From: Cupriavidus pauculus
Lineage (GTDB): Bacteria > Pseudomonadota > Gammaproteobacteria > Burkholderiales > Burkholderiaceae
DNA length: 64,000 bases
NCBI RefSeq assembly: GCF_022179805.1
Contig: NZ_BPUO01000019.1
Coordinates: 1-64,000 of the forward strand
Direction of reading: 5' to 3'
Numbering within the stretch: position 1 is the first letter of the stretch; each line of letters starts with the position of its first letter. Positions 35,502-44,257 of the stretch are shown one piece after another. The position numbers and the translations under genes were made by a program. Under the pieces are notes generated by a model, which saw nothing but the letters and a program-made list of their open reading frames with translations, was not told the origin of the DNA and ran no database searches.

Positions 35502-35947
35502 GCTCAACTCCGATCGCGGCTGAATTGCCACCTCTCATAGCGCAAGTGCCGTACCACGGATTGGTAGCATCGTGCCTGGGGTCGTTCAGAGCCGGGCTTG
35601 TCGACCCGCAAGACACGGCCAAGGCAGCAGCAGCCCATTTTGGCGGAGCAAGAATGCAAACCAGGAAGAGGGCTCTTACGTCGCTAGTCGCACGCAACAG
35701 GCGCTCCGATGATTCATCACTTTGTACAAATACCGTCAGAATTACCGGAACGTATCACTGATTGCTGCCGATTTATGCGTCGACTGCTTTCGGCTGCCGG
35801 CACGCGGTGCCGGGAAACAGCTGAGCCTGAGCCTGAGAACAACGACATGGGATAACGACCGACCTCCTTCGCAGGCACCCTACGTGGGCATCGCACTTGC
35901 GTATTACAGAAGCTAGTCACATTGGCCGACGTCGCCGGGGGGGTATT
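35502..35947. other. intergenic, no gene seen
   Basis: About 450 bases between two outward-facing genes; it should hold both promoters. No further structure recognised. Confidence 0.35.
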
Positions 35948-36238
35948 TTGAATGAAGCAGCCGAGTCTGTTCTGCGCAGCCATCGTGGACTGTTGATGCG
36001 CGTGCGGGTATATCGCGAGGACATCGGCGTGGCGATGCGCGGCGGTGCGCGCTGGGGCTACGAGGTCTGTGTAGAGGAGGCGCAGCAAGGCACGCGTGTC
36101 TGGGGACCGCTCCACTCTGTCGCCCCATATGGTTCGCATGACGGCGCCCAACACGCCGGCGTGCAACGGGGCCGGCTCGCCATCGACCTGCTGCTGGGGC
36201 TGCTGCAGGCATCGTGGCGCGGACCTGGGAGTCGTTAG
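35948..36238 (+). CDS. small orphan protein, family B (copy 2)
   Basis: 96 residues from a TTG at 35948 preceded by GGGGGG; the equivalent codon in copy 1 is a GTG at the same aligned place. The core is RGLLMRVRVYREDIG, RWGYEVCVEE, then HSVAPYGSHDGAQHAGVQRG and RLAIDLLLGLL. The C-terminal tail is ten residues longer than copy 1. Function unknown. Confidence 0.7.
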   Translation: MNEAAESVLRSHRGLLMRVRVYREDIGVAMRGGARWGYEVCVEEAQQGTRVWGPLHSVAPYGSHDGAQHAGVQRGRLAIDLLLGLLQASWRGPGSR

Positions 36239-36424
36239 CGACTTGGCTCAGCCAGGAAGTCCAGATTTTCAAGGACTGATAACCCATCGGCTGGAAGCCC
36301 TTTAGTTCAGAATGGTGGAATTCGGACGTCTGTGACAACAGGAAACAGCCAGAATTTCCACTCCTAGACACTTGGTGCCGCTATGATGAATGGCGGCCTC
36401 CGGCCTTGGTGGCCGCTCTAGGAC

Positions 36425-36463
36425 GGCCCGTCGCTCCTCTGAAGAACGTGACGGGCCTTTTTT
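36425..36463 (+). terminator. strong intrinsic terminator, possible sRNA 3' end
   Basis: Stem GGCCCGTC / GACGGGCC followed by TTTTTT. It lies 187 bases after the family B stop codon. Just upstream (36391-36416) a second GC-rich hairpin (GGCGGCC...GGCCGC) is present, so the two may form a small structured RNA rather than a plain terminator. Confidence 0.7.
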
Positions 36464-36799
36464 CCCGTCCATGGTCTTGCGATTCGCCGGTCCTGTTCTG
36501 GTATCCACCATGCTCATCGATCTGCGAGGCTTCTCCTCATCACTCGATCGCTTGCACGCTCGACAGCTTCAGTTGACTCATCAGGGCGCGACCTACACCT
36601 CTTCCTGATGTTCCAGCAAATGCGACTAGATCATCGGTGCAGAGAAGCCTTCGCGCACTATTTGCTGCGCGAGCGCTGGATGCGTTCAGGTCACCTCTGC
36701 TAGCTGGTTCCAGCCGACTCCCAGTGATATGTCCCTTTTCGCCCAGTAAGCGCGTATGCTGGGACTGCCAATCGGCAAACAGTGCATTAGGAGTCCATC

Positions 36800-36937
36800 A
36801 TGGCGAAAAGCCAACTGCGCGGAAATCGCGAAGTAAAGAAGCCGAAACAACCCAAAAAGCCGGCCATCCCCGCAATCCCATTCGGCACCGTTCACTCGCG
36901 GATCGGGAACGCCGGTGTCGGCAAGCGGAAGTCGTAA
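36800..36937 (+). CDS. small basic protein (45 residues)
   Basis: MAKSQLRGNREVKKPKQPKK then PAIPAIPFGTVHSR and GKRKS. The ATG at 36800 has AGGAG eight bases upstream. Very basic and proline-rich, no hydrophobic segment. It resembles short conserved MAKSQLRGNRE-type proteins of beta-proteobacteria as I remember them. It may bind nucleic acid; function unknown. It is followed by the 37003 gene on the same strand 65 bases later. Confidence 0.7.
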   Translation: MAKSQLRGNREVKKPKQPKKPAIPAIPFGTVHSRIGNAGVGKRKS

Positions 36938-37002
36938 TCCGGGGCTAGCCGCTGATGCGGCACGGTCTTTTGCAATAGGCCGACCGACAAGGGAGGCACA
37001 TC

Positions 37003-37320
37003 ATGATTCATCAAGACTTCGGCTCGACCTTCCAAGGGCTGCCACTTACTTCTGAGCAGCAATCGGAGGTTCGTCACTATCTGAAAAGGAAGGCCCGAAT
37101 GGGTCAGCCATGGAATACCTCGGAATTGCGCGGGATGCTGGAGGATATGTTGGTGCCCCCCGTCACCGAGGATGGCGATGCGGGGGATACTCCGTTGGAA
37201 CGCGCCGCCGCAGCGGAACGGGCTGCAGCGTTTGTAGATGAAGCCATGGAACCGATCGAAGCGTACGAGGAATGGAACGCCGCGATGGAAACCGAGAGTA
37301 TGAAAGGCGGCCGGCGCTGA
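37003..37320 (+). CDS. hypothetical protein convergent with transglutaminase
   Basis: 105 residues; the ATG at 37003 has GGGAGG upstream. Helical and acidic: MIHQDFGSTFQGLPLTSEQQ, RHYLKRKARMGQPWNTSELR, GMLEDMLVPP, and AAAAERAAAFVDEAMEPIEA. Ends EEWNAAMETESMKGGRR, matched by a fragment at 12643-12717. No signal peptide. Its stop codon is 7 bases from the stop codon of the transglutaminase on the other strand. Function unknown. Confidence 0.7.
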   Translation: MIHQDFGSTFQGLPLTSEQQSEVRHYLKRKARMGQPWNTSELRGMLEDMLVPPVTEDGDAGDTPLERAAAAERAAAFVDEAMEPIEAYEEWNAAMETESMKGGRR

Positions 37321-37327
37321 GCGCCGA

Positions 37328-38188
37328 TTACCAGGTCGAGATGGCCCGGGTCGTGGCGAGCGGCATGCCAATGCCGGCGGCAGAATCGGTCAGCGCCTCG
37401 ATTTCGATGTAGGGCCGCTCCGACTCGACCTTGCCGAATATCGCGGCGAAGGGAACATCGGCGGCATCCCGGCCGGTGCCAATGCGCAGTAGGCCGGTCG
37501 GAATGGACACCCCCGACGGATCGAGCAGATACCAGCCGTTCGAGAGATAGACCTCGACCACCGCATGGAAATCGGGTGGACCCATCGCCGGATCCGCGCC
37601 ATAGTCCAGGCTGCTGGAAATACGGGCCGGGATGCTCAGCGCGCGACAGATGGCGATCATCAAATGAGCGAAATCCCGGCACACCCCCGTACGCTCCACG
37701 ATCGTATCGATCGCCGACGTCCGCTCGTTGGTCGACCGTGAAAGAAAGCGCACATGGTTGCGCACCCACTCCCGTATCGCATACACGCGCGGGTAGCCCT
37801 GCCGCATGCCGCCAAACTCGCGCATCGCAAATTCCATCATGCGGTCAGATTCGCAATAGCGGCTCGGGGCCAGGTAGGGCAGCACTTCGAAGGGCAGGTC
37901 GGCGACCGCGACCTGCGATAGCGTTTCGCCATCATCGAGCCGATGGTCGATCTCCACCACGGCCTCATACCGAATTCCCAAGCGGCCCTTGTTCCCCCGA
38001 ATGCGCAGCATACGGTTGCACAGGACGGGGTCGGTGTAGCGCGTGGCGGGTATCTCTGGCGAGATCACGAGGTGTTCGGAGACTATCGACTGGCGGCATG
38101 TCCTCGCCGCTTCGATGCACAAAAGGAAGTCGGCCGTGGGATCCGTGATCTCGTAGGACAGGTTCACCAAGTACCGTATGCGGTTCAT
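37328..38188 (-). CDS. transglutaminase-like cysteine protease domain protein
   Basis: 286 residues from the ATG at 38188 (AAGG site). An N-terminal beta domain (residues 1-110, RYLVNLSYEITDPTADFLLC) precedes a transglutaminase core with Cys170 in RTGVCRDFAH, His208 in PDFHAVVEVYL and Asp223 in WYLLDPSG. These form the Cys-His-Asp triad of the bacterial family often found with alpha-E/circularly permuted ATP-grasp genes. Such partners are absent here. It may act as a peptidase or amidase. A truncated inverted paralogue lies at 11953-12636. Confidence 0.88.
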   Translation of the reverse strand: MNRIRYLVNLSYEITDPTADFLLCIEAARTCRQSIVSEHLVISPEIPATRYTDPVLCNRMLRIRGNKGRLGIRYEAVVEIDHRLDDGETLSQVAVADLPFEVLPYLAPSRYCESDRMMEFAMREFGGMRQGYPRVYAIREWVRNHVRFLSRSTNERTSAIDTIVERTGVCRDFAHLMIAICRALSIPARISSSLDYGADPAMGPPDFHAVVEVYLSNGWYLLDPSGVSIPTGLLRIGTGRDAADVPFAAIFGKVESERPYIEIEALTDSAAGIGMPLATTRAISTW

Positions 38189-38582
38189 CGTTGACCTTGC
38201 GTTCCAGGGGAGCGTAGAGCGTCTCGCCGCAGAGCGTATCGAGACGGTCAAGACAGTGTACCGCTACGGTGCGGCGTTTGCCTTCCTCCGATTCGATCTC
38301 GCTGGCGTTTTCGTGCTCGGCGGCGAATTCGGGAATAAGATCTTGGCGCTGTTCAGGTGGCTGCTCGTGATTGCCACATGCCCCCAACTAAAGGCATCAA
38401 CAAGAATCGCGCAAAAGGTGCAACGAAGTATATCGTTGACTCCGTGATCGATTCGAGGGCGTGTGCAAAGTTATATACCGCCGCCGCGCAGAATCCGCCA
38501 GGCGGTGATACATGACTGCATATGGATCGTACGCGCGCTCACACGCCCCGAAGGCTCGCATATCGGACGTTCGTTGGTGGAA
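38189..38582. other. intergenic with a coding-like stretch
   Basis: On the minus strand 38189-38387 reads MGACGNHEQPPEQRQDLIPE and on through EEGKRRTVAVHCLDRLDTLC with coding-like codon use, then runs out of frame into the transglutaminase gene. It could be the remnant of an upstream gene. No terminator for the NuoF-like gene is obvious at 38460-38580. Confidence 0.35.
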
Positions 38583-39827
38583 CTACGCCATCAGGAGCGC
38601 CTCGTATTCCTCCCGGAAATGATTGAGGGAACTGTCTACCACCGTCACGGCGCCATCGATCAGGCCGCAGCGACCGCTGCCGGGAAGGATGCGGCACAGG
38701 TTTTCCAGCGATTCCAAGTCCGCGCGCACGCCGCGGCCCGTATCGATCCGGTTGAGCATGCGCATCAGTTGGAAGGTTCCCCCCTTGCACGGCGGACACT
38801 GGCCGCACGAGCCTTGGGCAAAAAAGCTGACGTACTCGGCCACCTTGCGGACGATGCTGGTCCCTTCCGATACCACGATCATCGCGCCGGTACCCAGTCG
38901 CGAGCGCCGTTGCCGCACGGAATCGAAATCCAGCGCCACATCGAGGTCGCGCTTGGTCAGCAGCGTGTTGGAGGGGCCGCCCGTGAAGACCGCCTTGAAT
39001 TCCCTTCCCTGCAGCATTCCGCCGCCATACTGGAATACCAGCGTCTCCAGGCTCGTGCCCATCGGCAATTCATAGAGGCCGGGCCGCAAGACGTCGCCCG
39101 AGAGCGAGTACAGCTTGGTTCCCGCGGCGTGGCCGACCCCCAGGCTGCGATACCACTGGGCACCGTTGCGCAGGATGCCCGGGACGTGGGCCAGCGTCTC
39201 GGTGTTGTTGACGACGGTCGGTGCGCCAAGCACGCCGTGCTCGGCGGGAAACGGCGGCTTGCGGCGCGGAAACGGGAACCCGCCTTCGACGCTGGCAATG
39301 ACCGCGGTTTCCTCGCCGCCGATATACAAGCCTGAGCTCGGTACCACGCGCAGCGATACCGGCCCGCCGACCAGCACTGCCAGCTCGGCGAATTGCGGCT
39401 GTGCCAGCCATTGCTGCACTGCCTCGCGCGTACTCGCCAGCGACAGCGGCTGATGGGGATTCACGTATAGCACCACATGGTTGGCACGCGTGGCGGCCGC
39501 GGCGATCAGCGCGCCCTCGATCACCTGGTGCGGCGTGTGTTCTAGCAGGAAGCGGTCCTTGAAAGTCCCCGGCTCATCTTCATTGCCATTGCAGATGATG
39601 TACTTGTCGCGAGTTGCCGCAGCCGCTACCGGCGCCCATTTGCGATGCGTCGCGAAACCGGCGCCTCCCATCCCGCGCAAATCCGCCCGTTCGATCTCGG
39701 CAATGACCGCGTCCGGCTCGCGCAGGGCGTGCGCCAGCCCTTCTCCGCCGCCGCGCGCCAGCCAGGCATCCAGGTTGGCGCCGACGCGGATGTCCTTGTT
39801 GATCAAAACCTGGTTGAGCTGTTCCAT
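38583..39827 (-). CDS. NuoF-like NADH-binding FMN/iron-sulfur protein
   Basis: 414 residues; the ATG at 39827 has GGAG upstream, and an ATG at 39839 is also possible. NADH/FMN motifs of the complex I 51-kDa family: RGMGGAGFATHRKW (51-64), CNGNEDEPGTFKDR (79-92) and GLYIGGEETAVIASVEGG followed by RRKPPFPAEHG and APTVVNNTETL. The [4Fe-4S] ligands are Cys341, 344 and 347 (SCGQCPPCKGG) and Cys387. There is no NuoE or NuoG partner. It lies 19 bases after a fumarate-reductase-type flavoprotein, so it likely passes electrons from NADH to that enzyme in the cytoplasm. Confidence 0.9.
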   Translation of the reverse strand: MEQLNQVLINKDIRVGANLDAWLARGGGEGLAHALREPDAVIAEIERADLRGMGGAGFATHRKWAPVAAAATRDKYIICNGNEDEPGTFKDRFLLEHTPHQVIEGALIAAAATRANHVVLYVNPHQPLSLASTREAVQQWLAQPQFAELAVLVGGPVSLRVVPSSGLYIGGEETAVIASVEGGFPFPRRKPPFPAEHGVLGAPTVVNNTETLAHVPGILRNGAQWYRSLGVGHAAGTKLYSLSGDVLRPGLYELPMGTSLETLVFQYGGGMLQGREFKAVFTGGPSNTLLTKRDLDVALDFDSVRQRRSRLGTGAMIVVSEGTSIVRKVAEYVSFFAQGSCGQCPPCKGGTFQLMRMLNRIDTGRGVRADLESLENLCRILPGSGRCGLIDGAVTVVDSSLNHFREEYEALLMA

Positions 39828-39846
39828 GGCGCGCTCCATGCTCCGC

Positions 39847-41496
39847 CTACCTGATGCCGCCGACCGCCCGGCCCCACGCCCCCGTGCCCAACCCCGCATC
39901 GACGCGCAGATCGAAGTTCGCGTAGCCAGGGAAGAGCTGGGGTGCCTTGACATGAAGCGGCAGTCGGGCCAGCGTCAGTTCGCGCTGCCAGGCGTGCACG
40001 TGGCCGATGCCCGCACGCGCGGCCATGGCGCCGCGCCCGGCTTGCGCCGCGCTGGCCCCGGCGCGCCTGCCCATGCTCAGGATATCGAGCAGTGCGTTGC
40101 CCATCAGCCGGTTGCGCCCGTGAATCCCGCCCGTGATCTCGCCCACGCAGTACAGTCCTGGCACGTTCGTCATGCCGTTCTTGTCGATGGCAACACCACC
40201 GTTCTGGTAGTGCAGGGTCGGATAGACCAGGAAAGGCTCCTGTGCCGCATCCTGTCCGCACTTGTGCGCGAGATGGCGCAGCGTCACGAGCCGGCTGGCA
40301 AGGATGCCGGGGTTCTCCATTTCCAGCGTCGGCGTGTCAAGGAAGACGCCAACCTGGCCGCCCCGCTCGATTCCGCGCCCCTGCGCGCATTCGCGCAGGA
40401 TCGCCGAGGCCACGATGTCCCTCGGCTTGAGTTCCTCGACAAACCGTTCGCCCTCACCATTGATCAGCCTTGCTCCGGCCGAGCGGGCAGCTTCCGATAT
40501 CAGGCCGCCCGCCAGGTGCGGCGGGTAGGCAATGCCGGTGGGATGGTACTGGAACGAATCGAGCTCGCGCAGCCGCGCGCCGATGCGATAGGCAAGCACC
40601 AGGCCATCCGCAGTGGCACCGTAGTGATTGGACGTGGGGAACGCATTCAGGTGCAGACGCCCCGCCCCCCCGGTGGCAAGAATTACGGCACGCGCGCGTA
40701 CCAGGACGAAGGTGCGCCATTCGAGGTTGTAGATCACCGCGCCGGCGCAGCGCCCCCGTTCGTCGGATAGCAATTCGACCGCAGGGCAGCGGTTCCACAC
40801 CGCGATGCCGGGTTCCAGGTCCACCGCCTCGCGCAACACGCGCATCATCTCCAGCCCGGTGTAGTCCCGGTAGGAGAGGATGCGCGCGGCCGACGCCCCG
40901 CCTGGCTTCTTGCGCAGCAGGTTGCCGCCCAGCGGCCGGTCCTCCTCCTGGTCGAACATCATTCCCAGCCGAATCAGCCAGCGAATCACGTCGGGCCCGT
41001 CCATCACCATCTGCGCGACCAGTTCGGGCTCGCCGCAGAAATGCCCGGCGCGCAAGGTGTCCTCAAAGTGCAATTGAGGACTGTCGTCTTCGCCGATGGC
41101 CGCCTGGATGCCGCCTTCGGCCATCACAGTATTGCTGTCACCCAGGCGCAGCTTGGTGGCGAGAATCACCTGCGCGCCTTGCGCAGCCGCGGTCAGTGCC
41201 GCCGCACAGCCACCACCGCCCCCGCCGATGATCAGCACATTGGTGGAGACAAGTTGCGCTCCAGCAATGTCGACGTCGTCGATCAGCGCGTTGGCTTGCA
41301 GATATCGGGCGAGATCGGGCTGACAGGGTTCACCGCGGTTGACGCCTGCGCCCAGCAATACACGCGCATTGGGGCCGTGGTCGGGGTGATAGCCCTTGAG
41401 CAGTGCCTCGACGGGGGTGTCGTCGCCGCGCATCGCCAGCGCCGAACCGGGGCGGTAGCGCTTGCGCGCGTCTACGTAAGGAATGCCAGCCGGCAT
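39847..41496 (-). CDS. fumarate reductase/succinate dehydrogenase-type flavoprotein (soluble)
   Basis: 549 residues from the ATG at 41496, 14 bases after the iron-sulfur gene stop. FAD motif VLIIGGGGGGCAAAL (88-101). The catalytic residues of the FrdA/SdhA family are present: His318 (YHPTG), Arg359 (KPRDIVASAI), His429 (PTLHYQNGG) and Arg461/463 (GRNRLMGNALLD). The residue that binds FAD covalently in FrdA/SdhA (His in S-H-T-V) is Asn122 here (DSNTVMAEGG). An ~85-residue N-terminal extension (EALLKGYHPDHGPNARVLLG) is unusual. L-aspartate oxidase is an alternative, but the iron-sulfur partner argues for an enoate reductase. Confidence 0.88.
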   Translation of the reverse strand: MPAGIPYVDARKRYRPGSALAMRGDDTPVEALLKGYHPDHGPNARVLLGAGVNRGEPCQPDLARYLQANALIDDVDIAGAQLVSTNVLIIGGGGGGCAAALTAAAQGAQVILATKLRLGDSNTVMAEGGIQAAIGEDDSPQLHFEDTLRAGHFCGEPELVAQMVMDGPDVIRWLIRLGMMFDQEEDRPLGGNLLRKKPGGASAARILSYRDYTGLEMMRVLREAVDLEPGIAVWNRCPAVELLSDERGRCAGAVIYNLEWRTFVLVRARAVILATGGAGRLHLNAFPTSNHYGATADGLVLAYRIGARLRELDSFQYHPTGIAYPPHLAGGLISEAARSAGARLINGEGERFVEELKPRDIVASAILRECAQGRGIERGGQVGVFLDTPTLEMENPGILASRLVTLRHLAHKCGQDAAQEPFLVYPTLHYQNGGVAIDKNGMTNVPGLYCVGEITGGIHGRNRLMGNALLDILSMGRRAGASAAQAGRGAMAARAGIGHVHAWQRELTLARLPLHVKAPQLFPGYANFDLRVDAGLGTGAWGRAVGGIR

Positions 41497-41510
41497 GATG
41501 ATTGGTCTGG

Positions 41511-42149
41511 TCAGCGCGGCGGCTGCGCGCCGGCCGCGTCGAAATCGATCTTCATCGCCCCGCTCTCGATTTGCTGCAATCGCAGCATGAGATTGGCCGG
41601 CCGCAGCGTTTGCGCCGCGATCATCCGCCGCACGAACAGGCCAAGATGATTGGGCCGGATGTGCTCGGGGCAGGCCAGCGTGCAGAGGTTGCACATGACA
41701 CACTCGTCGAAGACCTGGGCCGATGCTGTCAGCTTGCCCTCGACTGCGAACTTCACCCCGTCCTGGACATCGAGCCCCTTCGGGCAGGCGCGGTCGCATC
41801 CATTGCAGTGGCGGCAATGGGCAGCTTCGGGGAACACTTCGGAAATGGTCCGCAACGCTTCCCAGCTGTCGCCAATCTCCTCGATCCGATAGACATGCCG
41901 CTCCGAGGCTGTGAAGTAGTCCAGAAATGCGACCTGCATACCGTCCTCGACCAACGTCTCACAGGCAAGAGCCGTGCGCACATCCCGTTCGCCGCTGCGC
42001 TGCACCATGACACGGCACGAGCCGCATACCCCTTGGCCCATGCAGCCCACACCCTCGACAAGCGTCTCTCCTGCCTGCAGAAAAGCCTGCAGGATGGAGC
42101 AGTTTGCCGGCGCTTCAAGCTGCCGTCCTTCGATGCTAAGACGCACCAT
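41511..42149 (-). CDS. SdhB/FrdB-like iron-sulfur subunit with two [4Fe-4S] motifs
   Basis: 212 residues from the ATG at 42149; no clear ribosome site. The N-terminal plant-ferredoxin domain has Cys36, 42, 45 and 63 (GCMGQGVCGSC ... LAC) for [2Fe-2S]. Two full C-x2-C-x2-C-x3-C-P motifs follow: 112-122 (CRHCNGCDRACP) and 150-160 (CVMCNLCTLACP). Classical SdhB carries a [3Fe-4S] in one of these, so this is closer to a dicluster ferredoxin. First gene of the three-gene operon; an electron wire between the NuoF-like protein and the flavoprotein. Confidence 0.88.
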   Translation of the reverse strand: MVRLSIEGRQLEAPANCSILQAFLQAGETLVEGVGCMGQGVCGSCRVMVQRSGERDVRTALACETLVEDGMQVAFLDYFTASERHVYRIEEIGDSWEALRTISEVFPEAAHCRHCNGCDRACPKGLDVQDGVKFAVEGKLTASAQVFDECVMCNLCTLACPEHIRPNHLGLFVRRMIAAQTLRPANLMLRLQQIESGAMKIDFDAAGAQPPR

Positions 42150-42443
42150 TGCGCACTTTTTAGTAGCGGCGGCGGCCAACGCACACTGGCGCCCTGGCCG
42201 AAAAGGTCATATAAAACCATAGCACACCGATGGTCTTTGCCTAGGGGAAGCCGCATGAAGACGCGATGGAACCCGTTTGCGCAGGCTCGGCGCGATCTTT
42301 CGGCGTCATCTCTACGATATTCCCGATGATCGCCGCGCCGCTTCTGCCTTGACCCGAAGCGCCCAACCCATGCTGGCCCACACCTTGCGCCGCCGCAAGC
42401 CGGCTGCAGCCGTTGCACCAACTCTTTCGGGAGGGATCGCAAG

Positions 42444-43949
42444 ATGCTCACAAAACTAAAAGCAACGTTCCGCTACTTCAATAGTGTGGTTCCATTCCGA
42501 CTGGGCCCCGCCCTGATCACCACGGTCGTGCTGATCACCCTTCTGCTGCTGCCAGTGCCGGAGGGGCTCACGTCCAAGGCCTGGGGCCTGGTTGCGATCT
42601 TTCTCACAACGATCGTTGCGATCATCCTGAAGGTCATGCCAATCGGGGTGATGGCGATGATGGCCATCGTGGTTCTCTCGCTGTCGCAGGTCACCTCGAC
42701 CTCGTCAAAGGGAGCGATCGCCGATGCGCTGACCGCCTTCGATAATCCGCTAATCTGGTTGATCGTGGTGGCCATCCTGATCTCCCGCGGCGTAAAGAAG
42801 ACCGGCCTGGGCACCCGTGTCGGTCTGATGTTTATCTCCCTGATGGGGAAGCGAACGATTGGCATCGGCTATGGCCTGGCCACCTGCGAGCTGGTGCTGG
42901 CGCCGTTCACACCAAGCAATACCGCGCGCGGTGGCGGCATCGTGCACCCGATCATGAAGTCGATCGCCAATGCGTTCGACTCGGACCCGGCCAAGGGCAC
43001 CGAGGGCAAAGTCGGCACCTACCTGGCGTTGGTCAACTATCACGCCAACCCTATCTCATCGGCGATGTTCGTGACCGCCACCGCCCCGAACCCGCTCGTA
43101 GTGGACTACATCGCCAAGGCGAGCAATCAGAATTTGCATCTGAGCTGGACGAGCTGGGCGCTGTGCATGTTGCTGCCCGGTCTGCTATGCATGCTGGCGA
43201 TGCCGCTGGTGATCTTTGTGTTGTCGCCGCCGCAGCTCAAGGCCACGCCCAACGCGGTGGAATATGCGCACGCCGAAATGGCGAAGATGGGCCCAGTGTC
43301 GCCGAAGGAATGGGTCATGATATTCACCTTCGCGCTGTTGCTTCTGCTGTGGGCCAATGTTCCGGCGATGGTGTTCGGTCCATCCCTCACGCTGGATCCA
43401 ACGGTGGTCGCCCTCGTCGGCCTGTTCGTGCTGATCATCACTGGCACCCTCGACTGGGATGACGTGCTGTCTGAGAAGAGCGCCTGGGACACGCTGATAT
43501 GGTTCGGAGCGCTGATCATGCTGGCCGAGCAACTGAACAAGCAAGGGGTGATCGGGTGGTTCTCGAAGGACATGAGCGACGCGATCGTGGCCAGCGGCAT
43601 TGGCTGGGGCGGCACAGCCGCGATCCTGGTAGCGGTCTTCGTTTTTTCGCACTACTTGTTCGCCAGCACGACGGCGCACATCAGCGCGATGATGCTCGCC
43701 TTCCTGACGGTCGGCGTCAATCTGATACCGCCAGCGTATGTGGTGCCGTTCATGCTGCTTATGGCGGCCGGCTCGGCGATCATGATGACGTTGACCCACT
43801 ATGCGACAGGCACCTCCCCGATCATCTTCGGCAGCGGATATGTCTCGATGGGAACCTGGTGGCGCGTCGGTTTTGTGATGTGCGTGGTGGAACTGCTGAT
43901 CTTCGCCGTAGTCGGGAGTGTCTGGTGGAAGGTGCTTGGCTTCTGGTGA
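42444..43949 (+). CDS. DASS family dicarboxylate/2-oxoglutarate-malate type transporter
   Basis: 501 residues, about 12 membrane segments. The ATG at 42444 has GGGAGGG upstream. It shows the two SNT-type substrate/sodium motifs (TPSNTARGGG and TATAPNPLV), helix pairs such as LITTVVLITLLLLPVPEG, and ALIMLAEQLNKQGVIGWF. It belongs to the CitT/SODiT branch, which moves C4/C5 di- or tricarboxylates, often by exchange. It is divergent from the reductase operon and followed by a lactate/malate dehydrogenase-type gene, so fumarate, malate or tartrate is a likely substrate. Inner membrane. Confidence 0.92.
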   Translation: MLTKLKATFRYFNSVVPFRLGPALITTVVLITLLLLPVPEGLTSKAWGLVAIFLTTIVAIILKVMPIGVMAMMAIVVLSLSQVTSTSSKGAIADALTAFDNPLIWLIVVAILISRGVKKTGLGTRVGLMFISLMGKRTIGIGYGLATCELVLAPFTPSNTARGGGIVHPIMKSIANAFDSDPAKGTEGKVGTYLALVNYHANPISSAMFVTATAPNPLVVDYIAKASNQNLHLSWTSWALCMLLPGLLCMLAMPLVIFVLSPPQLKATPNAVEYAHAEMAKMGPVSPKEWVMIFTFALLLLLWANVPAMVFGPSLTLDPTVVALVGLFVLIITGTLDWDDVLSEKSAWDTLIWFGALIMLAEQLNKQGVIGWFSKDMSDAIVASGIGWGGTAAILVAVFVFSHYLFASTTAHISAMMLAFLTVGVNLIPPAYVVPFMLLMAAGSAIMMTLTHYATGTSPIIFGSGYVSMGTWWRVGFVMCVVELLIFAVVGSVWWKVLGFW

Positions 43950-44257
43950 ACACAATCGTACGACGCCCGACGAACCGCTCTTGATCACGCATGCATGTCC
44001 GCGGTGCCTCTCGGCGTCGCCACGATCCGCTTACCGAGACGCCGACGTAATTCCGTTCAGCCGGACGTGGCCGCAGTAGGCCCTCCTTCGGTGGCGCCGG
44101 CACGACGGTGGCGCTTCTACCAGAAAGGCCTATGAAACGATAGAAAATGTACAAGTTAATCGCCTGATCTCGCGCTTAATCACGCCACATCTGCTTGGCG
44201 GCCACGGACTGGCGCCTGGTTCAGGTGTTCGACTATCCACACATAGGAGAGGACGTT
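43950..44257. other. intergenic, no gene seen
   Basis: About 310 bases separating the transporter from the dehydrogenase. No terminator or regulator site I can support. Confidence 0.35.

Noticed and set aside
42255..42329. 24-codon open frame between the divergent reductase and transporter genes
   Set aside because: It has a GGGGAAG site but no attenuator structure follows; not enough to call a leader peptide.
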